Source: Pseudovirgaria hyperparasitica
Taxonomy: Eukaryota; Ascomycota; Dothideomycetes; Acrospermales; Acrospermaceae
NCBI RefSeq assembly: GCF_010093815.1
Contig: NW_022985587.1
Coordinates: 1-45,898 of the forward strand
DNA length: 45,898 nucleotides
Reading direction: 5' to 3'
Shown: piece by piece, positions 9,459-19,513 of the stretch
Layout: each line of letters starts with the position of its first letter
How positions within the stretch are numbered: position 1 is the first letter of the stretch
Notes under the pieces: generated by a model
What the model saw: only the letters and a program-made list of their open reading frames with translations
What the model was told of the DNA's origin: nothing
The model's database searches: none
Translations under genes and position numbers: made by a program

Positions 9459-11117
9459 ATGGGCCAACTACTCTCCTGCTTCAGAGGGCATGGGACAGCG
9501 GACAAGAACAAACAAGAGAATGATGACTCCCAACGCGACCGAATCGAGAAGATTGGGGTGAAACAACAACCGGTGCATACTTATGATGAATTCGATCCGA
9601 AAGCCAAGACGACAAATGGCCATGAGCCAGGTGTGCAAAGAGCTACCACTTGGGATATTTCCACGTACGACCCGCCGCCGTACACCCCGACGCCAAACAC
9701 TACTTCGAATCAGCCAAACACCGAGTGGGATGCGCTTCCACTTCCAGTACAAAGGATGCTCTCGCTCTGGCGCCAAGCCGATAGATTGACGTTTCATGGT
9801 CACAGCGGCGCATGGGAAGCCTACATCCATCGACATCAGCATATATGGATCGACTCTGCACACATGCTTGACCCACTCACCCAGAAGGCCATTCTTCTTT
9901 ACGCTGCGATGCCACTGCAGATCGGGAAGGCGAGGAAATGCAACATGACATTTTTCTTCACAACCTACCCCAACGTCGACAGCCCCGAACTTGACGCCAA
10001 ATCTCGCAGCACTCTCCTCGCTCTTCTAGAAGTCTTCAACTGCAGCTCCTTCCGGGCCGCCAAAGACGCCATAAAAGTGCAGAAGCTCCACCTGGAAAAC
10101 GAAAAGATGCAGGAATTTGTTGACGACGAGGGCAAGAAAAATTTTGAGGAGGGCGACGATGCAGAACAGAAACTGGTCAAGCTCTTGAGATACACCCGTC
10201 AACAAATGAGCAAGTACTGGTACGGATGGGAGCTAGAAGAACTCGATTTCGACATATTCAAACAGCTGTACAAGATTGCAATTGCGGAGTCCGAGAAACA
10301 ACCGAAGCTGCGCAACAATAATGTACACACTTATCGAAGAGAGATCGGCAACTACAGGAGACTGATGAATAAGCCGGAGGATTCCTACGATATTACGTGC
10401 ACCTTCCTGTTGGCTACTCCATTGACCCCCAAAGAGGTTGAGGTTATCCAGAAATTACAAGATGCGGGTGCAGAGCTCGTAAAGCAAAGACAAGCACAAA
10501 AGGAAAAAGATGCAAAAGCAGCAAAAGAATCCAGACTTTTGCGACCATTTGTCAAGAGAGCAACCAACGATAATCTTGACTCATCGAAAGCTGAGGAGCC
10601 GGAGGAGTCCATTGCTCAAGAGCTGGAAAAGCAGGGCCACCCGTTCTGCATTGAAGCCATCGTCTTTGACGATTTCCTTGGGGAACAAGCAAAGAACTGC
10701 TACAGACAAGTCGACAATTCCCTCAGTGGCACGCGATGGGACATCAATGACGCCACCTTTGGTTCGCAGACTTCCTTTGTCCGTTTCCTCTTTCACGAGA
10801 GTTGGATCTTCAAGACCACGACTTCCCATGACCCTCGAGTCGACGACTGGCCCGAACTACGGCGCACACAGAAATACAACGACCTCCCAATGGTGGATGA
10901 TGATAACACGCCAATCCAGGTGCCCAGCATCAAGCTCGTCCGCAAATATGTGTTTGACATTGTCGATGACGCCCCCAAAGACGGCCGCAGCAACGCACAA
11001 ATCCTCGCGGATCTCCGCCGTAAGGCAGGTATTCAACCCGTTGAGGTGGTTAAGGAACAGCCAATACCTCAACCGACGAGCGTCAGTGCTGGGACGGACG
11101 AGGAAGATCGCCGTTGA
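9459..11117 (+). CDS. Conserved-type hypothetical protein, putative N-myristoylated
   Basis: This intact, intronless gene of 552 residues is the best-preserved locus in the window. The open frame extends upstream to 9342, but the ATG at 9459 has a better context (TCAAAATGG) and gives MGQLLSCFRG. That start has Gly2 and Ser6 as for N-myristoylation, and Cys7 as a possible palmitoylation site, so membrane attachment is likely. Residues 10-65 are hydrophilic and disordered. A PPPY motif at 72-75 could bind WW domains, for example of an Rsp5-type ubiquitin ligase. The rest is helical and charged. It includes a Lys/Glu-rich, coiled-coil-like stretch around residues 220-250 and another near 375-400 (KQRQAQKEKDAKAAKES). 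No catalytic motif is seen. Composition and lack of stops set it apart from its RIP-affected surroundings. A function is not assigned. Confidence 0.85.
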   Translation: MGQLLSCFRGHGTADKNKQENDDSQRDRIEKIGVKQQPVHTYDEFDPKAKTTNGHEPGVQRATTWDISTYDPPPYTPTPNTTSNQPNTEWDALPLPVQRMLSLWRQADRLTFHGHSGAWEAYIHRHQHIWIDSAHMLDPLTQKAILLYAAMPLQIGKARKCNMTFFFTTYPNVDSPELDAKSRSTLLALLEVFNCSSFRAAKDAIKVQKLHLENEKMQEFVDDEGKKNFEEGDDAEQKLVKLLRYTRQQMSKYWYGWELEELDFDIFKQLYKIAIAESEKQPKLRNNNVHTYRREIGNYRRLMNKPEDSYDITCTFLLATPLTPKEVEVIQKLQDAGAELVKQRQAQKEKDAKAAKESRLLRPFVKRATNDNLDSSKAEEPEESIAQELEKQGHPFCIEAIVFDDFLGEQAKNCYRQVDNSLSGTRWDINDATFGSQTSFVRFLFHESWIFKTTTSHDPRVDDWPELRRTQKYNDLPMVDDDNTPIQVPSIKLVRKYVFDIVDDAPKDGRSNAQILADLRRKAGIQPVEVVKEQPIPQPTSVSAGTDEEDRR

Positions 11118-12106
11118 AGGGGACACCAAGCGCTCGACGTATGTCAATGGCTCGGTAGCCGCCAAATCTAACGGTGATGATGACCTGTTGAGTGGGTTTT
11201 GAGGCAGCTGCACCATATGGAGGTGGCGAAGTGGCGATGGACGGCCGATGAGTTCGTGGGCGGAGGGAGAAGAAGCGGTAATCAACTTTACATGTCTGTT
11301 TCCTTTGTCCCGTTTTTCCTTTTCAGATGGTGGTTGTACAGGCACCGTTGTCCGTTACAGATTGGCGTCGGGATTTGCAGGTGTCTGGGGCGTGGGTGCG
11401 CCATGTACAAGTCCTTTCCGGTGGCTTCGTCCAGTATGTCATGCTCTGCGTGGGTGTGTGTTGCGATTTAAGCCTTCCTCATGTTTACGCGACCGGTGTG
11501 CCGGGCAATCAGGCCCTGTCCACGCGACTGTTTCCTGCTTCTGAAAAATTTTTCATTGCCTCCGTCTTATGAATTCGGCGTGTGTTCGCGAATGTCTCTC
11601 TGACGGTCCCAGTTGCCTGTGACTTATTCTGTGCATCGTGATGACGATTGCTTGCCTTGGCAGGACGTTGCCTCCGGGACGCAGCCGGTTGGTCCTCAAG
11701 GCGCGTAGGTCGCGCCAAGGGCGTCTCACGAAGAGCCCGCGTGCTTCCGGTCCCATCCCTCCGGGCCAAGGGCATAAGCCACACTTGATACCCACATTGG
11801 CTAGGCCCGAGCCGCCGCACAGCACACGATTTAGAGGGAGAGCGCCATGATTCGCCCGGATTGGTCTGGCTTGGGTCCGGTTGCCTGGAGCACCCGTAGG
11901 AACCCTGCAGTGGTCCGGGTAGTGCCTAATAGGGAATTTCGCTACTTCAACGGGTAGTGGACCATGGTCCTGTTCAAACAACATGGCGACGTTCACAGGG
12001 GGAAGATGGGAAAGAAAGGTTCACGGCAAAAGTCACAAACTATTGCGTCTGATCATTCCATCTCTACATGGAGCGGTGACTGCGTTTGAAATGTATCTAA
12101 GCGATG
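11118..12106. other. 3' region and intergenic DNA without a supported gene
   Basis: Several overlapping frames on both strands (for example 11553-11996 minus and 11248-11544 plus) lack family motifs. 11640-11980 is GC-rich and unaffected by RIP. The 3' UTR of the upstream gene probably occupies the first few hundred bases. Confidence 0.45.
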
Positions 12107-12303
12107 CTACCCTCTTCGTCTCTGTCTCTTTAATTCCCATATGATCTGAACCAGCTGCTCGGTAAAAGTCTTCAAAGCATCAAAAGCAACCCTACATTCT
12201 CGGGGTGTCCGTGTAATGAGCTCCATATACAGGTGGTTGTAGTCTTCTTCGACCCGTTCCTGCGAACGTTTTTTCTTCGTCGTCTTGTCAATAAGTGTGA
12301 GCT
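12107..12303 (-). pseudogene. Charged helical C-terminal fragment
   Basis: A minus-strand frame reads KKKRSQERVEEDYNHLYMEL, then FDALKTFTEQLVQIIWELKR, and ends in basic residues before TAG at 12107. The heptad-like pattern suggests a coiled coil. It is joined at its 5' side to the segment repeated at 4938-5036, where a different frame carries DPAHTY. So the join is either a chimera or the longer original gene. No function is recognised. Confidence 0.3.
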
Positions 12304-12386
12304 GGGTCGAGGAAAATGTTCGTGTTAGGGTTATGGTACGGGTGCATACCCACATCACGCGAAGTCTTGCATGTAAAGGTAATAAC
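12289..12386 (+). repeat. Direct-repeat partner of 4938-5036
   Basis: Nearly identical to 4938-5036. Homology stops eight bases before the palindrome at 12394. Confidence 0.85.
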
Positions 12387-12393
12387 GGCGAAA

Positions 12394-12428
12394 GCCGCTC
12401 TTGGCAACATATTGTTGCCAAGAGCGGT
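12394..12428. repeat. 35-nt palindrome, copy 2
   Basis: The cleanest copy: arms GCCGCTCTTGGCAACA and TGTTGCCAAGAGCGGT around TAT, with 15 of 16 arm pairs matched. It would form a stable hairpin or cruciform. Confidence 0.9.
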
Positions 12429-12504
12429 ACATTGAATCAGAATTAAGGGAACCGGAAGGAGTGTCTTCGTCAGAGTACTGTTGCCACTCTTTGCCAGACC
12501 AGCC

Positions 12505-12602
12505 TTGTTTCTTTTGAGTGTCCCGGCGTGTTGAGTGGCTTGTATGCATACTGTGAAAGCTATGACGAGTCAGAATAGGAGATCATTTATCAGGATGTGG
12601 GC
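12505..12602 (+). pseudogene. Third copy of the kinase-like N-terminal segment
   Basis: About 95 bases match the kinase pseudogene's SSGLYAYRE...TSQNGRSF region (GAGTGGCTTGTATGCATAC through GGAGATCATTTATCAGG), in the orientation of the 23.2 kb copy. No reading frame is kept. It starts about 75 bases after palindrome copy 2. Confidence 0.7.
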
Positions 12603-13855
12603 GCGTGCCGGGGCGGCAGTGCCCTCGCGCAACTGCGGAACAGCTCCTGCGTGCAGGTCGTTCGAGGCCTGCCGAATTCACATCTAGAGGGAAGGAAGTC
12701 GGATTCGTCTACGCAGTGGTTATGTTAGAGGTCCTGACAGAGTACTTCACATCAGGCTTCAATGTGATTGTACCAAAGATCACGTTGGCGCTTGAGATCC
12801 CGCTAGGAAAGCAAACGTGGCCCGCTTCAGCTTTCCCTCTGACATAAGGCTCGTGACCATCACTCATCGATATTGCAGACAAGTACGGTGGATTTCCCGT
12901 CTACGTCCGTTACCGACCTGGACCCCACAAGAACCAGATATTCGCACTCTATGGCGCTACTCTTGAATGGATCACTGAGTATTTATATGCTATACTGCTG
13001 TACGAGTGCCAGGTTGTGCTCCTCCGGGGCAGAATACCTTGCAAGTCCAGTTCCGCCATTCTGAACGATCGGTTCCCCTTCGTCCTGACGCACACTCAGC
13101 GCTACCTGATCGCCGCCCCATAACTGTTCATCATTACTGGACTCATGCATGGGGGTACATGCATCGGACCCCTTTCTCTTCGGTCCCCGCCGGCTTATCG
13201 CCTGCTTAAGGGAAGCCTACATGCTCATCAAAGTCGTTTAGTTCTCGCCGGTGCTGTTGCTGGTACTGGTGTTGATACTGTTGCTGCTGATGCTGCTGAT
13301 GATGAGTGATCGCAATACATAATCCTCATTCTGACATGCCAACCTGTCTCGAAGATCCTTTAGCTGTGTACAAAGCCACTTACCAGGTTTAATGAGACTA
13401 CCCCTGTCATTAAGAATTGGTTATAAGTCCTTAACCGGTTGGTCATCGCTACTCGAGTGCCGCACGCCAGCTGACTAGTTGCTTGCTAGAAAATGATGAA
13501 TACTGTGTACCCATAGACACATCGGTGATCGGTGAGTCTTGCGACCCCCGGTTGGTTGTGTCTTTTCGGAAAAAACAAATTCATGAGCTATACAGATACG
13601 AGCCGGGGGCGGTGCACGTCCAATCATATCATGTAGATGTGCTTTTCGATGAGGTCATGCTGGCTGGTACTCTTAAGCTTCATCTTTGACCGCAAAAAAT
13701 GGAGGGAAAGACGTCTATGGTTTTCTCTTCCGCTTGGCTGTAGTCGACTGCTTGCGCCTCAACTGTAGGTAAGCCTCGGTGATGATCAACCTTTGGCAGT
13801 TAAGGCCGTAGCTTCTTCCTAGTCTTCGTACAGACTTGCATCGACGTTTCTCGTG
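12603..13855. other. No recognised gene; trinucleotide-like low-complexity tract
   Basis: Frames at 12605-12847 and 13006-13209 lack motifs. A frame at 13483-13689 (VVSFRKKQIHELYRYEPGAV) is somewhat protein-like but unplaced. A CTG/GAT-rich low-complexity tract spans about 13249-13307. Confidence 0.4.
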
Positions 13856-13990
13856 CGACTCATGCATTGAGCTACATGGCTTGCGCTGTGACCGGCATAT
13901 CCACAGCGCTATCGTGACTACACTTTGAGCTTGAATTTAAGCGTAGTCCGAGACATGTAGAGTCACGGTGTGATTCGAATCGGTACTGAA
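13856..13990 (-). repeat. Inverse copy of the 45.7 kb repeat
   Basis: ATGCATTGAGCTACATGGC to the CGAATCGGTACTG region matches the reverse complement of about 45737-45836, with a small gap. A minus frame at 13937-14236 (RKVVLRRCGKIYICDSDGTS) overlaps the end and may be the remnant of a coding element. A related piece with CGCCTAGAACTCGGTCGACTG at 14238 also resembles 41780-41860. Confidence 0.65.
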
Positions 13991-14237
13991 TAGTGGTGTT
14001 GCTGTGCGCACATTGCTTGTTAGCACGTAGAACTCCTGTCCGACCGTCAGCCATGAAGTACCATCTGAGTCACATATGTAGATCTTACCACAGCGCCGTA
14101 AGACAACCTTGCGAAAGCTCTCTTGCACCGATCGTCTCCCTACGCTTATAGGGCAGTTAAACCAATCTACGCTGTTAGCTAAAAGTACCATGTACGTCCA
14201 AGTAAACTTGGTAGTACGGTTGTAAAGCATATACATC

Positions 14238-14837
14238 GCCTAGAACTCGGTCGACTGATTGCTTACACCGTAGAATACCGAGACTCGACTGAGCTGCTCC
14301 GGGAGCGACGCTGGCAAGAACTTAATGAGCCTCTAACGTCGATATACAGAGTGGGCCTCTTGCGCGCCCTTCTCCAGGACTCGCGCCACTCGCGCCATTT
14401 AGATCCGCCAACCATACCTGTATAGTGTATTCTGACCCAAATGCGAATCCAGCAAGAAGATCCTATGTAGTTGAACGGAAATATCGACCTCAACGTTCTC
14501 ATTGATCCTTCCTTCGTTGAGGTAGTACAAGATCCGGATGGCTTGGAATACTAAGTTCCGACAAGACAATGTTCGGTAGGGGCAGTGTGAAAGGGCGCAG
14601 GGCCACCGTGCCTTTCCAGCTGCTGTTTTGGTTCCTGAGGCGATGAGAGCGACAGGGCGCGCAGTAAGTCATCTGCATATCAATGTAAAAGGCTCAGTAA
14701 CACGGCTTGCCGAGCCACATAAGTATCTCCTCATTCTCCATCAAGCGGCTTGTTAATGCACAAGGGTTGAATTTGTATGATCTTCTTGGCTCACTGATCA
14801 TCAGAAGAAGAAGTCATCTTTTAGTAGTTCTCACGGC
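14238..14837. other. Decayed repeat-derived DNA
   Basis: Scattered similarity to 41755-41860 (CGCCTAGAA.TCGGTC..CTG; AACGTCGATAT; GCGCGCCCT). No intact frame. From about 14735, weak similarity to sequence upstream of the secreted-protein gene at 39.7 kb begins. Confidence 0.4.
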
Positions 14838-14907
14838 AGCATTGAACTAAAGATGAGAGCACTTGCGTGTACGACAGCCCTGGCAATGTCCCTCCTTACG
14901 TTGGCAG
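14838..14907 (+). pseudogene. Truncated copy of the small secreted protein gene
   Basis: From the GGCAGCATT leader through ATG 14853 to TTGGCAG at 14907 the sequence nearly matches 39759-39828. It encodes MRALACTTALAMSLLTLA, a signal peptide. After 14907 the match stops, the frame hits TAG (14913), and LINE-derived sequence follows. Only the signal peptide survives. The 39.8 kb copy retains the whole gene. Confidence 0.85.
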
Positions 14908-17263
14908 CTATTTAGAATAATCTATTAATAATAAGGAGTCGTGGGAAGAATGGAAGGAAGCGATACGACAACGCGACAAAGTCCTCCGTAACGAAAGGCG
15001 TAAACAGTGGCGTATACACGACACGCAACAGGGCTATGGCGCATGGCGAAATGGGCCAAGGGCGCAGACACTCCGACACCCCCGCCACTCATGCCTCCCC
15101 TAATACATCAGGGGAGAACATACTCCACGAGCCTTGAGAAAACTGAGGCCCTACGGGAGGCCATGTTCCCTCTCCCGGAACCAGCAGACCTATCAGACGT
15201 TCACGGCGCCGAATACCCACACGCGGTAGACATCCCCGAAGAAGTTACGGAGGAGGACATACTTAACATTATTAAGACACTCCCAAATGATAAAGCACCC
15301 GGACCAGATGGAATTCCAAATCGATGCCTAAAAAGCACTATAAAAGCGACCCTACCGCTTATCACTCGTATATTCCAAGAATGCGTCACGCAGGGGTACC
15401 ACCCCCAGAGCTTCCGAGTCGCCCATACCATCATGCTCCCGAAACCAGGAAAGAGCCCTAACTCCCTAAAGGGATGGAGACCAATCGCCCTTCTCTCCTG
15501 CCTAGGCAAGATACTAGAGGCCACGATAGCGAAGAAGATGAGCACCGCGGCACAGGAACACAATCTCCTCCCTCCGAACCAGAAGGCAAAGGTAGGTAGC
15601 TCCCCAATAACAGCTATCCAACACATTATCGAAGTCGTCCAGGCCGCATGGAAACAGGGACGGGTAGTATCGCTCCTCTCCCTCGATATGGCCGGAGCGT
15701 TTGACAAGGTAAACCACACAAGACTTATTCATAACCTCCGGATGAGACGAATACCAGAATGGATTACACGCTTCATACAGTCATTCCTCACAGGAAGAAC
15801 AACTCAGATACATATCCCTGGGTACCAGAGCGAATACAAAGAGACGGCATGCGGCATCCCACAAGGGAGCACCATCTCTCCGATCCTATTCCTCTTCTTT
15901 ACGGCAGACCTTCTTCAAGGAATGAAGCACACAGAGGCAGTCGGATACGCCGATGACACATACCTCCTAGCCATCGATAATAATACCAACCGAACGTGTA
16001 GACGACTAGAACAGGACCACGAGAGGTGCCTCCAGTGGGCAAAACGCCACGGAGCAAAGTTCGCCCCGGAGAAATACCAGCTCATGCACTTCATCAATCG
16101 TCAAGGGAAATGGGCAACTAGGGAAGGCGAACGACGCCCCCGAATCGACGCATTCAACGAACCACCAGCACAAAGCATGCGCGCGCTCGGAGTCATACTA
16201 GATAGCAAGCTTAAATGGGGACCACAAGTGGCATACGCCGTCTCCAGGGCCCTCCGGGCAGAAGCCGCCATACGACGGATTACAGCCTCCACGTGGGGAA
16301 CCGCCCGGGATAAGGCACGCCAGCTATATATATCTATGGCACGACCCGCCTTCACGTACGGACACGAGTGCTGGTACACGGCCCTTACACAGACCAGGCG
16401 AATGAAGCTCGAATCCATACAGAACCGCATACTCCGTCTCATATCAGGCGCATACAAAGCTACCAACACGGTGCTGCTGCGACGCGAGACAGACGTCACA
16501 AGCATACATGACTTCTGCCAGACACAGAGGGTGGCATACTTCACCAAACAACAAGCACAGGAACGCATAGGAAACGCAGAACACACTTTCGCCGCGCGAC
16601 GCGCACGAATCAGCACACATTGCCGCGCACTCCTACACACAGGCCGGAATCGAATACGGTACAGGTGCTCAATAGAAGCCGACTCCAGCCAAGTAGCACA
16701 AGAAGTCCGAGACAACCCGGTGTGAGGCGTGCGGCCGGAGAGGTACAATACGCCACTATCTAGCTATATGCCCCAACCTCCATACACAACGGCAATGGCT
16801 CATCCACGTCACGAAGACTTCAGATATCGCACGATGGCTTAATGAGTACCCCAAGGACGTCTCCCGATGGATGCTTACACATCTACCACTCCTCCAGTAC
16901 CAGTGGACCCGGAAATATATGCCGGAAGAGACCCGGCATACGCCGGCAGCAACCCGACATATACCGGAAGAACCCCGGGAGAACCCCGATTATTAGTCGA
17001 GGGCAGCCCTTGACTAATAACCTCCGCACCTGCACGTGCTGCCTGAGGGCAAAACAACGGTAACACAGGCTGTAGGCTAATAGGCGTACCCTATGGCTGT
17101 ATACTCAAGACGAAACAGAGGTTCAACGAGATGTAGTTATAGACATAAGGAAGTTTTTCCCTATGGGGTTTCTTCTTACATAGTGGCTTAGACTAGAGGA
17201 GGCATAGGCCTGTAGAGTACTACTCTACCTAGTTATACAATATTATTATTATTATTATTATAG
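14908..17263 (+). mobile_element. 5'-truncated non-LTR retrotransposon (LINE)
   Basis: The element starts within TATTTAGAATAATC next to the broken secreted-protein copy and ends in a (TAT)n tract at 17241-17263, the usual simple-repeat 3' tail of non-LTR elements. It holds a reverse transcriptase, a C-terminal zinc knuckle and about 250 bases of 3' UTR. The endonuclease domain expected upstream is missing, so this is a 5'-truncated insertion. Readable coding sequence starts in a different frame at about 14932 (WEEWKEAIRQRDKVLRNERR) before moving to the main frame near 15015. Target-site duplications could not be identified. Confidence 0.85.
15043..16725 (+). CDS. LINE reverse transcriptase (Tad/I-like), partial
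   Basis: The frame is open from 15007 to TGA 16723-16725, with its first ATG at 15043; the true start was lost by 5' truncation. Motifs appear in RT order: NDKAPGPDGIPNRCLK, then PKPGKSPNSLKGWRPIALLS, LLSLDMAGAFDKVNH (catalytic Asp), GIPQGSTISPILFLFFTADL and VGYADDTYLLA (YADD catalytic pair). A thumb region follows (ALGVILDSKLKWGPQVAYAV). This copies element RNA into DNA at a nicked target. A zinc knuckle lies in the +1 frame just after: CEACGRRGTIRHYLAICP, spaced C-x2-C-x8-H-x4-C, open to TAG 16994-16996. A one-base frameshift near 16712 therefore separates RT and knuckle. RIP-type stops are absent, unlike neighbouring repeats, so the insertion is relatively young or escaped RIP. Without the endonuclease it is not autonomous. 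Confidence 0.9.
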   Translation: MAKWAKGADTPTPPPLMPPLIHQGRTYSTSLEKTEALREAMFPLPEPADLSDVHGAEYPHAVDIPEEVTEEDILNIIKTLPNDKAPGPDGIPNRCLKSTIKATLPLITRIFQECVTQGYHPQSFRVAHTIMLPKPGKSPNSLKGWRPIALLSCLGKILEATIAKKMSTAAQEHNLLPPNQKAKVGSSPITAIQHIIEVVQAAWKQGRVVSLLSLDMAGAFDKVNHTRLIHNLRMRRIPEWITRFIQSFLTGRTTQIHIPGYQSEYKETACGIPQGSTISPILFLFFTADLLQGMKHTEAVGYADDTYLLAIDNNTNRTCRRLEQDHERCLQWAKRHGAKFAPEKYQLMHFINRQGKWATREGERRPRIDAFNEPPAQSMRALGVILDSKLKWGPQVAYAVSRALRAEAAIRRITASTWGTARDKARQLYISMARPAFTYGHECWYTALTQTRRMKLESIQNRILRLISGAYKATNTVLLRRETDVTSIHDFCQTQRVAYFTKQQAQERIGNAEHTFAARRARISTHCRALLHTGRNRIRYRCSIEADSSQVAQEVRDNPV

Positions 17264-18154
17264 ATAGACTGGAAGTGCTAAAATGGAGAAGCAGTGACCA
17301 TGGCAAGAAAGGAATACACGCGGTGTTAGGGCGTTATTAGCGGACATGATGATGGGAATTTGAGCATTCTTTCCATGCCACTCGACTTTCTATTCGACTG
17401 CCAAATGGGAATAGAATACGACAGCTGGCGAGTAAATCATTTGTAAAGCGTGATGCTTTCATGGTGAGTCCAAGCGGTGAATCCCTAATCGAATAGGATA
17501 GTCAAGAAATCCTTTCCTGACAAGCTTAAAGGTACTAACTACTTATGTTAGCTACTAATAGTTTCGGAGTTGTAACCTCCGAAGTGCTCCCGACTTGAAC
17601 TGTACATATACACTTCAACGGTACTATGTATCTATAAAATGAAGATAGCGACGTCTATATAGCTAATACCATATATTTATTACTCGTCAACTTCTTCGCA
17701 GTCATCTGGGAATTGAGTACTCGTGTTCTAGTCACATTCCTCAGCAGTAGGCACTTCTGTGGCCTGTTTTTGAGCCTCCCTAGCCGCCCTCTGTGCATCT
17801 TCTTTGTAATAGTAACCCTAGAGTCTCTCACGTTGAAGGAACCATATTTGCCAATACCCTTCTTTGTAGGAGGGTTACGTCTAGCACGATTGACGGCTGC
17901 TTGTTAATTATCGCGTAATTCATTGCGACAGAGTTCATACTTAATAGAGAGTGCGTGTGTTGATTTGTATAGTTTACTCCAGAGTTTCTGACTGGTTTTA
18001 GTAATCTTTACTACTAGAGATACCAAATTGCGCCAAATTGCCAAATCGTTGACGCTCGCAACCTTTCACAACTTGCCAGCCGTTTCAGCCTTGTTGCATG
18101 TCAGGCATGTAATGCGGCCTCAGGTTGCTACTGAGTCGAAGGCGCGCTGACTAA
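17264..18154. other. AT-rich, no supported gene
   Basis: Decayed, AT-biased sequence after the LINE tail. It holds the inverse copy of the 8.4 kb repeat at 17563-17627. A 64-codon frame at 17713-17907 (Leu/Phe-rich) is compositionally a by-product of AT bias. Confidence 0.45.
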
Positions 18155-19365
18155 CCATCCGTATATCCATAGTTACATCCGTCTGTAACTTTTTCAGCAC
18201 GACTCTTGGCACGCGTCGCGCGTGTAACACACCACTTTTTCTCTTATTCTTAAAACTTACCTTTTCCCTAATATCTAGAACTAGAACTCTAGGAAGTTTT
18301 CTAATTATATATAAATATACCTCTATATAGTCTCTTACTTTCTATATAAGAAAATTAATAAAAAAAGAATAGACTAATTAGTTATTCTAAGAAAAGCTCT
18401 ATAAAGTAGAGAACTATTAATGTAAGAATAGGGTAATTGGATAGTAGTGTAGTCAGATGGAACAATGGGGTGTATTCTGTCACAGAACGAATTACTACCG
18501 AACCCCTTCGGTAGGAATCCGAGAGTATATACACAAAGGTGCGCCGATCTGTTTTAGCACGTGACCGCTCACCGCCTATCACGCCACCTCCTGACCTAGT
18601 CAGCTGAGATACGTGCGAATCTGGTCATGCCTGAGGCTGAGTCCTGACAATTAAAGTACCGAGGTACGTAGTAGAGAAAATAAGAAGTTAGAGATTTTCT
18701 CTATTATCTATCTCTTTAAGACTCTTTAGTCTTTAAAAGAACTTAAAAAGTATTCTTTAGATATAACTAAAAGTATATATAATCTTTTAATATCTTCTAG
18801 AGGCTTAATATTAGGGTTATTAAAGGAAATAGCGGTTTTTAAGAATAAGAGAAAAAGTGGTGTGTTGCGCGCGCGACGCGTGCCAAGAGTCGCGCTGAAA
18901 AAGCTACAGACGGATGGGAAAGCTTGGCGCCCGATGTTCGCCCATGTCACCAACACACACGATTTAGTATAATTACATTTTTATCTATTACCGTCGTATA
19001 ATACCTATATAGCTATAAAAACTACTATATATTAGTTCTATATAATCCTAATTATAGATCTATACTCTTTTTATTACTTTATATTATCCATAATACCTCT
19101 AAAACTAAAGAAAAAGAGTAAAAAGAGTAAGTAATATAGAGATACTCTTAGGTATAGCTAGCTATATACCCCTATATTTAAAAGCGCTCTAGAAGTATAT
19201 AGAGAGGATATTAAGGATCTATAGTATTATATATTAGTTATACTATCTCTTAAATACTATATAAGCGTAGTATAGGAGTAGTATATAAGAATATTAATTA
19301 TACTTAATCGTGTGTGTTGGTGACATGGGCGAACATCGGGCGCCAAGCTATGGATATACGGATGG
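18155..19365. mobile_element. Outer inverted-repeat element (MITE-like), interrupted
   Basis: The left arm begins CCATCCGTATATCCATAG at 18155 and runs through CTTTTTCAGC, GCACGCGTCGCGCG and CACCACTTTTTCTCTTATTC to about 18262. The right arm is its complement in two pieces. 18830-18919 carries GAATAAGAGAAAAAGTGGTG to GACGGATGGG; 19350-19365 carries ATGGATATACGGATGG. The right arm is split by the inner element at 18921-19349. The interior is AT-rich with no gene. Confidence 0.8.
18921..19349. mobile_element. Inner 429-bp MITE with perfect 44-bp inverted repeats
   Basis: The left end 18921-18964 starts AGCTTGGCGCCCGATG. It is the exact reverse complement of 19306-19349, 44 of 44 bases, and imperfect homology extends further inward. 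The interior is very AT-rich and non-coding. It sits inside the right arm of the outer element, so it inserted later. Confidence 0.9.
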
Positions 19366-19513
19366 ACGGAATGGGTCGTCCCATCCATTTAGCCCCGAAT
19401 TTCCTCTAGTTAAAGTCAAGACACACGACAACAGCGAGAACCCAAATTTTTGGAATTCAGTCGATCAAACGCACGCATATACCTTCTCATTAGGCTACTT
19501 GACTTGCTGTGTG

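Noticed and set aside
10510-11202. 230-codon plus frame overlapping the 552-residue gene
   Set aside because: Out-of-frame shadow with biased Ser/Arg/Thr composition and no motif.
15201-15719. Minus frames under the LINE (also 16101-16748)
   Set aside because: Antisense shadows of the reverse transcriptase open frame.
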